A DNA stretch of 64,000 nt from Cavia porcellus. Lineage: Eukaryota; Chordata; Mammalia; Rodentia; Caviidae. The stretch lies in contig NW_026947503.1 in assembly GCF_034190915.1 (NCBI RefSeq), positions 26,556,532 through 26,620,531 on the forward strand, given 5' to 3'. The notes beneath the pieces were generated by a model. That model ran no database searches, was not told where the DNA came from, and saw nothing but the letters and a program-made list of their open reading frames with translations. Shown piece by piece: positions 52,001 through 64,000 of this stretch. Position 1 is the first letter of the stretch. The number at the start of each line of letters is the position of its first letter. Made by a program: the position numbers and the translations under genes.

Positions 52001-55000
52001 AACAGGCTGAAAGAAGAAACCAGATCAATCTCAATCTTTCTGGGGTCAATTCGAGTGTTCAAACATATAAAACAAATTTTTTCTTTGTGTTTGTGTACTA
52101 GAGGTACTAAAATATTAACCAACCCTATAAATGTCATGCACAATGAAATCATTTCTAAATATTAAAACATATTTAAAATATGTACTAGTATCCAAATCTT
52201 AATAAACAGGAATATAAGAAAATACTACTAGAAAAATTATGCAAAATGTCATACTTCCTTTAAAAAGTATGAGAAGAAAGGGAGGGAGAATGAATTTAAA
52301 AAGATATTTTAGTATAATTTGGTCAACTGAATCTCCAAATTTATAAGCAACTTTAGAACAAAATCTACTATTAGCTATGGCATTCAAAAGAACAAAAGTA
52401 AAATCAGTTTATATAATTTCTTTATAATAAATTTATTGTTTTTCCTTCTAAAATATAAGATCTATTTTGTCATATGCAGATTATAAGAAACCTTTAAATT
52501 AAAATAATAAAATAACGCAAATGCATATACTAATCAATACAGAGACACGAGAATTAGAAATATGGTGTAAAATTATAAATGTCTTACAAGTCAAAATTGG
52601 ATTTATGCATATATTCAGTGTGTGAGAGTTCAAATATCAAGATTATAAAGTCAGATTTTTGTTCCATAAAAAAACAAGTTGAACAGGACTCAGTATCGTA
52701 TTGCCACAATCTGTATTAGAATAAAGAAAATATATATTTAAAAGCTTACTAGACACTTGCTGTGCTGCAAAAAAAAATGCTCTGCTATTCATGTACAATG
52801 TTTTGTAAAGTACTTTATTTCCATTAGCATTATAAATTTTTGTTGTTCAGCAAATCAGCAAGAGAATAATGGCACAAATCAATAACATACTCTTCATAGC
52901 AAGTAATAGTAGGCTATTTGTTACAGGAAAGGCCACTAGAATCCCAGCTGAAGGTATATCACACATTTTCATTTGAACTCCATTTTTAAAAAAAGAATTT
53001 ATCAGGCTGAATGGCTTGTTTTCTTTTATAAAATAGTCTTCCCAGGCTTAAGAACCCTCAACCTCTTAAAGCAAGCAAGTGTACAAATGTCTCAGAGAAA
53101 GCCACTTATGCCTCCTAGGGGTCTTGCCATCAACTACAACTCTAGGAAGGGACAAATTTCTGAACTGAAGGGATGGAGATGGGGAGAGACTTGTGAACAA
53201 GAAAAAAGAAGTGTGAAGAAATCACTGAATTTATTTCAAGCCCTTTCGAGTCCAGCATCTTTGTCACACAGATCACATGATTTCCAGAACCCCCCAAGTA
53301 GTATGAGAGGCCCACTGGTGGAATCCCCCATATTCTCCCTGCACACCAGGAACCAGCGGCTGAAGCTCCTTTGCGTCACCACCTCCTTTGTTTCACGGTG
53401 TGGCACAGGGCTCCTAGCAATAACGTGACAGCAGACTGCTGCTCCACTACTGGAGTTTCTCTTGTATAGAGAAGTTCCTTGCTACCATGAAGCTACTGAA
53501 ACCTACAGGATTCCCTGCTTACATTACTTAATAACAAAGTTTTCTGTTCATATTGGAAGTCTGAATAAGCAATCTATCCAGGTATGCTTTCATTTTTCAT
53601 TTACCTTTTTACCACTCCAATTTCCAAGACTATTAAAAACCTATAAGGAATGTCATAAGAATATTAAATATTACTTCAAAGAACACAAGTCATGTATCGA
53701 AGGAATTTCTTTTTAGAGTTGCGACCACATACATGAGAAGAAAGTTCATTGCTATTCCATTAGGTTACTGACCAAATATAGATAAGTAGAACAGTTTAAT
53801 GCTGTTAAATGCATGATCAGATCAGGGTGCTTAAAATTAAGCTCAATAGCTCTGATACTCTAGAAGAAAAAGAGAGGAACAAATACCTTAGGTCCCAGTG
53901 AAACACTGCAAACAGACACACTATATAGAAGTGTGCTTTGCATAACAGTTTCTTTTAAGATGAACCCTTTCTGTCTCACAGTGCAAAAACTCACAAAGAA
54001 TAGAAGTGCTGTATCAGTCATAACTAACACTTTCCCTTTGTAATTACAAAGCACAATCATTTGCAACTGGCTTGTGAATATGAAGAAGCTTAGTTCAGAT
54101 ATTTCTGTGGGAAGCTCATTCTTTCAGTGTCAGCTGATTCATAATGACAGGCATTACAAAGGGGAAATGTTAGAATTATCAGTTCTTCGGTGCAGCAAAA
54201 TTATTATTTTTTCCCAATTTTAATTAGAATATTCCTGCTCAAACAGAAAGACACACCCACTCATATCCCACAAAAGACCTACAGAAGTAGTCAAGTAAGC
54301 AAAAGCTAGGAGCCAACAGGAAGCCCACAAAGTGCTTACATTAAAACTAGGTACTTTTTCATCACTGTACCCTTATTTTTAGCTTATTTACTCTTATTTA
54401 ATATTTAACTTGGCTCCCACAGACTGGAAAGGGCAAACTGAAAATCAGGGCAGAAACTACCAGGAATGAGATAAAATAGTCCAGTAGCAATTAAAGACTG
54501 ATAACGATTACTAGACAGTAAAAACAGGAGGCAGGATAACTATATAAAGTAACAGATGAAATACAAGAGGCATAACCATCTGGGCCCTTGTCATTCAGAT
54601 ACAGAGTTGTATTCTCTTCAGTAAGTAAGTTGTGGTAATTTTACAGCCTGGGCCAAAATAACAACTCTAGTTAATGAGGTGTTTAAAAAAAACAGAGACA
54701 TTTATAAAACATTTCAACAAGAATGGATAATGTTTTAAAAATAATGTGAACATCCAGTGATTTTTAAAATACTCAGTTACCCAGAAAATGCTTCTCCAAA
54801 AATGACTATCTCAGAGAGTTCCAAGTAACTGAAGAATATATATATTTAAAAAAAAAAAAAAAGGAAGGAAAGAATGCTGTAAGTTCAAGGACTTTGACAG
54901 GTGGGGAAAGATTCACTTAAATCATATTTACCAAATCCCTCCCTATCCTCTCCCCTATTTTCTCCCCACCACAAACCCTGCACATACCTGCCTACTAGAG

Positions 55001-56424
55001 AATGCATTAATATTTACATTATTTTCACCAACTACAATATATTTTTTCACTACTTCTATAATATACAGTTTCATCTTACCTTCTTGTATATTGTTGGTCC
55101 ATCCACATTTGTGCTCAGAATGACCACTACTTTATAATCATCAGAAAAGTAACTTCAATTCCAGGTTAAAATAGGTACTACAGTGTGGCTTGTTGAAAGT
55201 CAAACCCAAAACATTTACTAGGAGTGTCTTTCATTGAACAAAGAAATCCTATTCTGTTTCCAAGGGGGATAAAAAGACGAGCCTAACCCTGGTAACCTTA
55301 ACACAAAAGGAAGCTAAAAAGGCAGGGACTCGATAAGAACAAAGGATTGTGCTTTCTGATGACATCAATACGTATTAAACACGATGTGTTACACATCCTT
55401 CTATCAATATCTGAGATGATAAATTTGCAAATTAATACCACATTGGACATAACTGCATAAAATCACAATGGCACTCTCTTTAGAAGAGATTTTGATTTAT
55501 ATAACAGTAGTGGGTTTATATGTTCAATGTTTCTAAAACTAAAAGAGGAGATGAACCACTGTGAGTGGGCAGAATACAATGTAGGAGAAATAATTACGCT
55601 TGTGACCTCATGCCCTAGCAGGTCACTCTGCATCACAGGGCAGAGGAAATCAGGAACCATCAGCATTTACCTCGGAGAAGTCACTGACTGGAATGAAGGG
55701 CAAGTGTGGGTATATTTCATAAACTAGCAGGTGCTTGACCTCATAAAAAAGTCAATTATCAAATGTACAAGTAGAATGACACAAACAAGAAATATATAAA
55801 GTGAGTTCTGTAAAACATCTTTACTTCACAAGAAATCTCAGAAATCCTTAACATTCATCTTTATCCAAACTCTTACTATTTTCACAAAAATCACATTAAT
55901 ACCTATTCAATAAAAATGATTAGTAAAATTCAGTAATTCTGTAAGTATTTTGGGGATATAAAAATGATCATATAACATGCTACAAGGTGATGGCTTAAAA
56001 AAGATTTACGATATCTTTGTAAGTGAATATTAAAGAAAGGACCGTTTATAATTTGAGTCTTGTTATCAGTGAAATAGGAGTCACAATGTTTAAGAAAATC
56101 CTTAAATTTTCTACCAAACATTAGGCATAAAACATTCACAACAATTTTCAAAGATAAAATAATAATTCCTGACTGATTCAAGAATAACATTCCATTACCT
56201 GAAGCCAAATTCTCATACAATTCAATAATTGAGGCCTCGGTTCTTACAAAAACCTGTGGCTTTGCACTTAATACACAATATAGCTCTTTTTTCTTCCCAC
56301 AGTGATCTCTATTCTATTGTCAAATCCCTGGGCAATATAAATTAAAGTGGATTCTCAGACAGCAGCAATAAGGGGGAAAAAAATCCAAAACCAATACAGG
56401 GAAAGAAAGGAGATAGCAGCCAAA
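49035..56424. other. Repeat-poor A+T-rich intron
   Basis: Over 7 kb I recognise only a (TC)n run at 50793-50812 and short A-runs. Frames of 138 codons (-, 49420-49836) and 151 codons (+, 52973-53428) are open but carry no recognisable motif. The 53090-53440 part is richer in G+C. This is the longest repeat-poor part of the 30.8-kb intron. Confidence 0.45.
50793..50812 (+). repeat. (TC)n microsatellite
   Basis: Pure TC run of 20 nt followed by AG, mimicking an acceptor on the + strand, which is antisense to the gene. Confidence 0.95.
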
Positions 56425-56565
56425 GTTCAGTACTTGTATTAGGCACTTGGCTGAATGTCTGCAGAAAGTATCTATATAACTCTCTCAAGAATCCCGAGAG
56501 AAGGAACTAGTCCTGACCCATTATATTCCTTAGTTTTCAGACAAACCTGAAAAAGGCTTTTTATT
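56425..56565 (+). repeat. MIR SINE (ancient)
   Basis: 'gtattaggcacttggctgaa', 'atataactctctcaagaatc' and 'gttttcagacaaacctgaaa' follow the 3' half of MIR. Confidence 0.5.
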
Positions 56566-57699
56566 GCATAATGTACCTAAATAAAATACAGAGCGTTCCA
56601 TCAATATGGCCAGTTGACTTGAGTTGTCCTTTCAGTCCCAGATCAATTACTTACAGGCTGTGAATTCAGAGAAAGTTACCATTCATTTAAACCTCTGACC
56701 CTACATCTCAAAGATAAAGTGCTATCACAGCCCAAGAGTCCAGGATGACATTCTGCTCTTTAGGTAAGAGCAGTTTATGAGTTCAGACAAATATCTAATA
56801 AAGGGACTATTACACAAAGCTCGATCATAAGTTAGTTGCTGCCAATACTGCTTGGTTATTGTATATTTTTAAATGCCTACAATAAGTGGTGTATGTACCA
56901 GATGTATTGTTTAGTATTTTGCCTATATTAGTGGTTAAGATTCCTATGCTAGAAACAGGCTGTAAGTTTCTAAAACAATGCTTTATGATTTAACTTGCTA
57001 TCATGATCGTCTCTTCAAATATTAATGACAATGGTATAAGCAATTTCACTGTAAGCACGTGTATGGCAGGTGTGGGCTGTCCACCAGCTGGCTCCATAAC
57101 CTTTTGATCCCTTCAGACAGAAAATCTGTTCAACAGCCCTATGTGGTCATTCCTCATTTGTTGTATGCTTTCTTCTCCCTTAATATGTTCAGAATCTCTA
57201 TTCCTTTAGCATGACATGCTTTTATTAAAATAGAAAGCTCCCAGGAAAGCGAGGTAAAACTAATTTTACACTCAGTCAGTGTAAAAGTTCCAGAATCAAT
57301 TAAAGTATTGTATGTGTGTGATGTTTTAGTTACATGTAGAATGCAGGTTTGTTTATTCTTTCACCAACAAGCCAATTACAGTAAGTGACAAGACTAAAAT
57401 TTTAAGTTAGTATTCAGTTTATTTATGAAGTTTTCAAGGACACCATAATTAAACTAAAAAGGATCTAACTTCGTAAGTAGAAAGGTTTAAAAATAGTCTG
57501 TTTTTTAAAACGATGGGAGCATTAAGAATAATTTTAATAGTTATTTTTCTGTTCCATTTTTGTTACTGAACTTAATATGGCTGAAAATGATACCATCGGA
57601 AAGCAGTATTAGTTAAACCAAATACCTATTTATTCCTCTCTACTTGCATTTAAGATCTAATGATGGAACAAGCTGGACGAAAATAAATACTAGCTAAGA

Positions 57700-57955
57700 G
57701 AACGAGTTTTAGAGTCTGACAATCCCTTAAGTATCTGAGGGACCTTCAGAAAATACTTCCATCTCTCCTGACCTCAGTTAACTCTTGTGAAAGAAAACAA
57801 AATATGGGTAGAGGTTGTGGTGATGACAGCAGCACCTACTTTACTAGCCGTCTGTAATGTGAAATGAAATAACACAGACTAAGTAGTTAGCAAAAGCCTG
57901 GCACAGAGAAAGTGTCTAAATCGTGGTATGTATTTTCATTATTTTACTTATATTT
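57700..57955 (+). repeat. MIR SINE (ancient)
   Basis: 'agttttagagtctgacaatc', 'ctgacctcagttaactcttg', 'gatgacagcagcacctactt' and 'aagcctggcacagagaaagt' follow MIR order. Confidence 0.7.
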
Positions 57956-58617
57956 TATCCTCTCTGGCACCAGCAACAGACTTCTCCCCTAGAAACATGC
58001 ATTTCAATCACTGCTTCAGGGAAGGTCTGTGGATGCACTATATCTTTACTTTGCAGCTAATTCAGCAACAAAACAAACAAAATGGCATCCGTTACAATTT
58101 CTAATAATCCCCTCTTCCCAAACCATCAAAAATATAACACTACACTGATCTTTGATGTTTTTCCTTGGGTTTTTATATGTAATCAGTAATCAAGGCTCAG
58201 AAATTATCTCTTATTGTGCCTAATCTACTTTTAGGTCAGGATTCCATATCCCCTCCTTTGATAGACTCTGAGCTACCTATTCTGTTTTAATTTATCCCCT
58301 TGCTTTATATTTATTAATCAATTCTAAACAAAGATATATATAAAATATTTCTCAACATTTCCATAACTATATTTGCTATTGTGTAATTTCACCATCAAGC
58401 AAATCTACAGTGTTATACTCATCACTGGGTCCTTAAATTTGGGGTCTTTAATTCAATAATTAATGATAAGTTAATCAAACGAATTCTATTTTTTAAAATA
58501 TCATAAAATAATGCCCACAAGTTATGAATAAAGAATGTGTTTCAGATTCTTCAAATGTGTAAAAGCAGAACTTATTCATCCCAATCTTATTTTTTAAACA
58601 TTTTTATATTCTTTAAA

Positions 58618-58701
58618 AACATTTTTTTATACCAGGGATTGAACTCAAGACCCTGCACTTGCCAAGCAAGTGCTTGTGCCACTGAGCTAAACACCCAGCC
58701 T
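58618..58701 (-). repeat. ID SINE, antisense
   Basis: The minus strand reads 'ggctgggtgtttagctcagt', 'ggcacaagcacttgcttggc' and 'cttgagttcaatccctggta'. Boxes intact. Confidence 0.92.
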
Positions 58702-58919
58702 GAAAATTTATTTTTTACTTCCACACATGTCTTAAATGAATTTTAGGCCTTATATTTTACATAGGGTCCACAGTTTTTAAACTTAATTTCATTTTATTAA
58801 AATAGAAAAATTCCTAATAAGTAAATAAAAATCAATATTCACTGAAAATATTCTGGTGTTCACACAAATAGAAATTTGAACTGAAGTACTTAGTGCCTGT
58901 TGTTTTGGTTGTACATGAA

Positions 58920-59090
58920 AATATATTTGCATTTACTATGGGCTAGGCACTATTCTATACACTTAAAGTTCAACTCCTATATTCATCATAATCCTGTGAC
59001 ATCCCACTGTAATATTCATTTTTAGCTCACAATTTTGAGGCTAAGAAACATTAATTAAAGTGTCCAGATCATATGACTAATTAAACATAC
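58920..59090 (+). repeat. MIR SINE (ancient)
   Basis: 'actatgggctaggcactatt', 'cctatattcatcataatcct', 'cacaattttgaggctaagaa' and 'tgtccagatcatatgactaa' match the 3' half of MIR. Confidence 0.75.
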
Positions 59091-59596
59091 ACTATACACA
59101 CCACTAGCAAACACCGGCAGATAAACCAGTACAGTAGTTATAACCTTTTTAGGGTTTTTTCTTTTCCTTCTTGAATAATCATGCATTACCTTGACATATG
59201 TAAGGAGTATGACAAACAAATGCATATTCATTACCAAAATAGTAATGATACTGGCAAAAGACCATTTAAAAATGAATATGCCTAAAACCCAGAACAAATA
59301 AAACACAATGGTTTATGAGTTTCATTAAAGCTTTATCGTAAAAATTTTAAATAATTTATCATATGAATTCAGAATAAAATTCTAAACAATTTCTAGAATA
59401 AGTAAGGGATCAAATGATACTACAAGTTGGGGTTAAACATAGTTTTTCTGAGAAGAAAAATATTACAATAGCAAATATAACTTTTCTCTAATGCTCATAT
59501 GATCTAACAACATGATTATAAAGATTTTATTTCACAAACTATATCTAAAAACATTCAATGATTTCCCCAATCCTTCAAACACTCTTTTGATTATTT

Positions 59597-59710
59597 GGTT
59601 TTTGTTTGTGAGACAGGATCTAATTCTGTTGTCCAGGCTGGCCTGGAATTTACAGAGATCTTTCTGCCTCAGCACCCCCATCCTACACCCTCCCACCCCT
59701 GTGTTGGCTT
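59597..59710 (-). repeat. B1 SINE monomer, antisense
   Basis: The + strand reads 'gtgagacaggatctaattct', 'ttgtccaggctggcctggaa' and 'tctttctgcctcagcacccc'. It lies about 0.5 kb from the 124-nt exon, in transcript sense. Confidence 0.8.
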
Positions 59711-60181
59711 ACAATCTTTGAAAGACCTGCCACTCAAAATCCTTGTTAATTTTCTCTTTCAATAGTATACTAGTCCAAGTCTAACAGATCTTTATTTTTT
59801 TTAAGGAGTCACAATTCCAACCTCAACTTGCAAGGATTATTACGATGTATCTGAACTTTGTATCATCACATCAACAGGGACCATCCATAAATATAATAAT
59901 ACAACGGGCAGAGAAAGTTGCTTGTGTCAAACAAGCAGGATTTTTATTAAGAATCAATTTTATAAAAGATCCGTTCATTGGTGAATACTTTGATACTAGC
60001 TTCAGTTTTGCTATTGTGTTACCAAACTCTAAGCTATAAAGAATCAAAAAGGAACACAATTTGAGGACATCTTCTTTTCACTTTCAAATGGATGACTTAC
60101 TTTTGTTGATGTGATATACCTGACAGTAGCCTGCATATTTGCGAGTTTGACACTCTCTACATATGACTGCAAAGCTTTTTA

Positions 60182-60327
<146 letters not shown>

Positions 60328-61913
60328 AGAAAGGTCACAGAAACAAATGTAACAAAAGAAAGCAAATGAGTTGAGGGAGTATGTACACATTAGAAAGTTC
60401 ATATAGAAATACAACCAGAAAACAGAAACCACATTTATTCACACAATAAAAACTACCACCAAATAATGAATTAAGTCCTTAAAGTTCAATATATTGGCTG
60501 CTAGGACCTCGCATCTCACACAAGACCAGACATTTCAATTAATGAATTCACTCTGAAATATTTTCACACTAAAACAAAAAATTATCCATTTTATCAGCTT
60601 TGAGTTTAAAACTTCAAATATCATTTTCTAAAGCATTCTTGCCTTCAAACAAGCATTTTCAATTTTTAAATTTCAATATAAATATTGCTATTAAATCATT
60701 CTTAGAAATATTAAATGTTTCTCTCAGCTTGTAGAAATTTAACTTTATGTAGAAAATTTCCTCAATATAATATGGTACTGTATATGCTAAAGAGGTACTA
60801 TTTACATAAATACACATAAATTTACATGATTCAAGCATTCCTAAGACATGAACAAAATAGTCAACTGTTATCCTGTATAGCAGTACAACCACTCCAAGTC
60901 TCATAGAAAGAATTGCTTTTAAAAATCGTATCAGTCTTTTTTTCAGTGTAGCATATGCTTTTACTTTATAGTTTTCAGCTTTGTTATATTTTGGCTGAAG
61001 TGCCAGAGGCATGAGGTCGAAGCAGCTAATCAGTTATTAAGTGATACAATGATCAATTTATTATATTTATAATGGAAAGAATGACTCATGCAGTAACCAA
61101 ATATAAGTTTGAATAAAGAGGTTGTTTTTAAGTATAACTGACTTTTGAAGAAAATTCAAATATTATTCAATGTAAACGCATTAAAATTTTAGTATGTTTC
61201 AGTCCGACTAGTAATTGAGAAAGGGAGCCCAATAAAGACAAATACATTTTGGTTATTCATTGCCTAATAACACCTCAGTCAACAATAGATCACATATAAG
61301 ATGGTGGCCCCATAAGATTACCCGTAGTGACCCAGTAGTTATCTTAGTTTGTATCAGCACACTGCAGGAGGTTCACGTAACAACAGAGTCATCTAGGGAC
61401 AGACACATTTCTAAGAACACAACCCTACTGTTAGATAATTCGTTACTATATTTATATATGGGAAATTTAAATTTATGAACAATAAAACTACTAAAGTCAT
61501 GCAAGTCAAATGTTACAAGGAGGAAAATCTCCATAAAACATTTCTAAGTTCCTAGTGATACTATAACTCAAATAGTATATATCAGGATCTATACTTGCTA
61601 TTTATTTGAACTCAACAAAAATCCCACAAAGACTATATTATTATTCTCCACTTTTCAAATGAGTTTCAAATAGGCTAAGTAAATTTTAAAATGTTATTAA
61701 ATAAATAACTGTTGACATTTAGACTCATTTCTCTTCTAATTCCAAAGAGAACCTCATTTCGCTCATCTCAGTGTCTTCTACTGGACTAACTAGTCACCTG
61801 GAATTTGATGTATGTGAATACTCTGAATATGTGATCTTGAGAAAAGCAGTCACATGCATTTCTTGTGCATGTGTATGTATGATTATGCAGACACCAATAC
61901 TTAAGTAATAATT

Positions 61914-61986
61914 GTGGCTGCCAATTTAGCTTACAGGCATAGGGCCTGCTTGGCAAGTGAGAGGTCCTGAATTTGATTCTCAGCAC

Positions 61987-62019
<33 letters not shown>

Positions 62020-62043
62020 ACGCACACGCACATACACACACAC
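61914..62043 (+). repeat. ID SINE with (CA)n tail microsatellite
   Basis: ID body 'gtggctgccaatttagctta', 'gggcctgcttggcaagtgag', 'cctgaatttgattctcagca', then (CA)n with CG interruptions at 61987-62043. The microsatellite grew from the SINE 3' end. Confidence 0.9.
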
Positions 62044-62064
62044 CACAAAGAAAAAACAAATGTA

Positions 62065-62245
62065 TCCAGGCAAGATGGTACATGCCTGGAATCCCAGCTA
62101 CTCAGGAGGCTGAGGCATTAAAGGCCAGCCTGGAAAACTTAGTGGCACCCTCTCTTAAAATTTTAAAAAAGGAAGAAGATGCGCTAAGGACCTAGTTGAA
62201 TGTTCCCTTAGTTCAACGCTACTACTCACAATTAAAAAAAAAAAA
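62065..62245 (+). repeat. B1-dID composite SINE
   Basis: 'atccaggcaagatggtacat', 'gcctggaatcccagctactc', 'taaaggccagcctggaaaac' then a decayed ID half ('tgcgctaaggacctagttga', 'cccttagttcaacgctac') and an A-run. Confidence 0.8.
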
Positions 62246-62477
62246 TCTTCTGTAAAGTATGTGGAACTTCTTATTGAATAGTCATTGAATTAAGTAAGTT
62301 GGAACATTCTTGTTTAGTGTATAAATGAAGGAAGCAAAAAAATGAAAATTATGAATCATATTTTCTGCCACATGGTGAATCAGCAACAAGAGAAACATAA
62401 ACACTAATCGTTTTGTTTCAAAGTTACATTTGATCAAACGTTTTTAATATTTTTGTTTTACTACCTTCATCCCCTCA

Positions 62478-62642
<165 letters not shown>

Positions 62643-62857
62643 TTATTCCTTAAGGAAAAAATTTTTCTTCACATATACAGACAAAAACAACATAGATCCA
62701 CTATTATGTTATAAATATTTACTATATTATATAATTTAATATTAGACATACCAAATCTATTTATTCCTCTATCACATATTTGATACCTATAAAAACTGAA
62801 CATCTTAAAAACAGTCACACAAAGTTTAAGTACATCCACAAGGAAAATATATTTCTG

Positions 62858-63021
62858 GTTTGTTTTTTTTTTTTTTGTCTTTTTGAGACAGGGTCTCTCG
62901 ATGCAGTTCAGGCTGGCCTTGAGCTCACTTTGTGGCCCACGCTGGTCTTGAACTCACAACGATCCTCCTGCCTCAGCCTCCTGAGTGCTGGGATTACAGG
63001 CATGAGCCACTATGCCCAGCT
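62858..63021 (-). repeat. Young B1 SINE, antisense, with perfect 16-nt target-site duplication
   Basis: ggaaaatatatttctg is at 62842-62857 and 63022-63037. On the minus strand: 'ctgggcatagtggctcatgc', 'ctgtaatcccagcactcagg', two tandem versions of the 'gagttcaagaccagc' block about 30 nt apart, and 'gagaccctgtctcaaaaaga'. The best B1 in the window; it lies in WDR7 sense, 256 nt upstream of the 119-nt exon. Confidence 0.96.
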
Positions 63022-63037
63022 GGAAAATATATTTCTG

Positions 63038-64000
63038 AACAGTCTTTCTAAAATAAAAGATACTTAGGAATAAAAATAAACAGATTGTAAAAGCTAGGGG
63101 ATGTGAAATTGTTGTCAGTTAAAAGGGCATTCACACAGATATCCAAAGGTAAGTATGTATCGCTTAAGGCACGGCTATCCGTGTGTTAGCCTGGCCTCAG
63201 CTATAACATGTCCTCTCTCCTCTGTCTAAGGCCTTTAATTAGGGTAGTTATGATCCTTCTCCTTACAAAATGAATTAGATATTTAATCACTATCATAACT
63301 GAAATAAGTAGCATAATGCCAATTTTGAAAGGAAAAGTGAATTCAGATATTCCACAAAATAAAAATCTAACAACCCCAAATGTACAGTCTTAGGCATTAT
63401 TAACTCTGCCTTACAGTAATAAAAGTTACATATTCCAAATTTTAATTCAAAATATGGTACCTGATTATAGACAAAGACAAATACTGTACACCAATGCAAT
63501 ATCTCAAAGTATTTGTATACAGATATTCTCAATCATTTAACTAAAGTTTTCTAAAAATATCCCTATATATACATTAAAGGCCTTACTCCTCCCAAATTAT
63601 GTGTGAGTCCACAATTAATGTACAAAATTACAACTATCTCCTGAGAATAATATTTAAAGGCAAATAATTAAGAATGAATATCTGAAACAAAAAAGCCCAT
63701 TACCATATTACAAGGTAAGTTATCTATGAACACAGGATTTCAGCAAATCAGTATTTTAAAATAATCTAAACTGTAGTCTTCTAAAATAAAGACAAAAATA
63801 CTACCACAAACTCATAGTGATCATTGGGATTGTTAAAAAGAGAGAAACAGAAAGACAGATTTAAAAAAACAGGTAAGTCGTCTATTTAAAGATTCATCCT
63901 ATGAGGATATTCCTATCAACTGATAAGTAAATATATTGAGGTAATAGACATTTTAGCTTATAATTTATTAAAAATGGGGAAATATATGTATGCACATATA
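63038..64000. other. A+T-rich WDR7 intron (partial), no recognised element
   Basis: No repeat or further upstream WDR7 exon is visible to the window edge. Confidence 0.5.

Noticed and set aside
52973..53428. 151-codon plus-strand open frame
   Set aside because: No motif, no Kozak-like start, opposite to the host gene and no retrocopy marks such as poly(A) or target-site duplication.
61786..62073. Frame with Val-Arg and Cys-Val runs
   Set aside because: The runs are the translation of the (CA)n microsatellite at 61987-62043.

Overview
This is mammalian nuclear DNA, almost certainly from a rodent. It is A+T-rich (about two thirds by eye) and consists of intronic sequence with three short exons. 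All three exons are on the minus strand, have canonical splice sites, join in frame in transcript order, and match consecutive parts of WDR7 (rabconnectin-3 beta), the WD-repeat partner of DMXL1/DMXL2 in V-ATPase regulation. The rodent call rests on the SINEs: tRNA-derived ID elements, B1 monomers with the rodent internal duplication of about 30 nt, and B1-dID composites. This mix, with very well preserved ID copies, suggests a non-murid lineage such as a beaver or squirrel relative. The exact species is inference.

Layout in transcript order (right to left): 64000-62603 is intron; 62484-62602 is an exon (119 nt); 62483-60326 is an intron of 2.2 kb; 60202-60325 is an exon (124 nt); 60201-29387 is an intron of 30.8 kb; 29273-29386 is an exon (114 nt, symmetric phase 1-1); 29272-1 is the start of another long intron, whose downstream exon I could not find here.

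The introns are filled with repeats. Seven old or truncated L1 blocks all lie on the + strand, antisense to WDR7, often nested with SINE and LTR insertions. There is a complete 2.1-kb MaLR-type element (LTR, internal part, LTR) at 2394-4482, two further members of a second LTR family in opposite orientations, and one solo LTR with TGTTG...CAACA ends. MIR and L2 fossils and several microsatellites make up the rest of what I can name. Several SINEs keep 10-16 nt target-site duplications.

I found no complete gene, RNA gene, CRISPR array, prokaryotic feature or new multi-gene system. The points most worth checking are: an AG|GTAAGG junction at the start of the 124-nt exon, which could act as a recursive or re-splicing site; an inverted ID pair around the skippable 114-nt exon; two adjacent GC-rich hairpins at 17593-17669; a strong G-quadruplex motif at 46346-46377; homologous flanks of about 125 bp on both sides of the MaLR element; and the one-sided L1 orientation.
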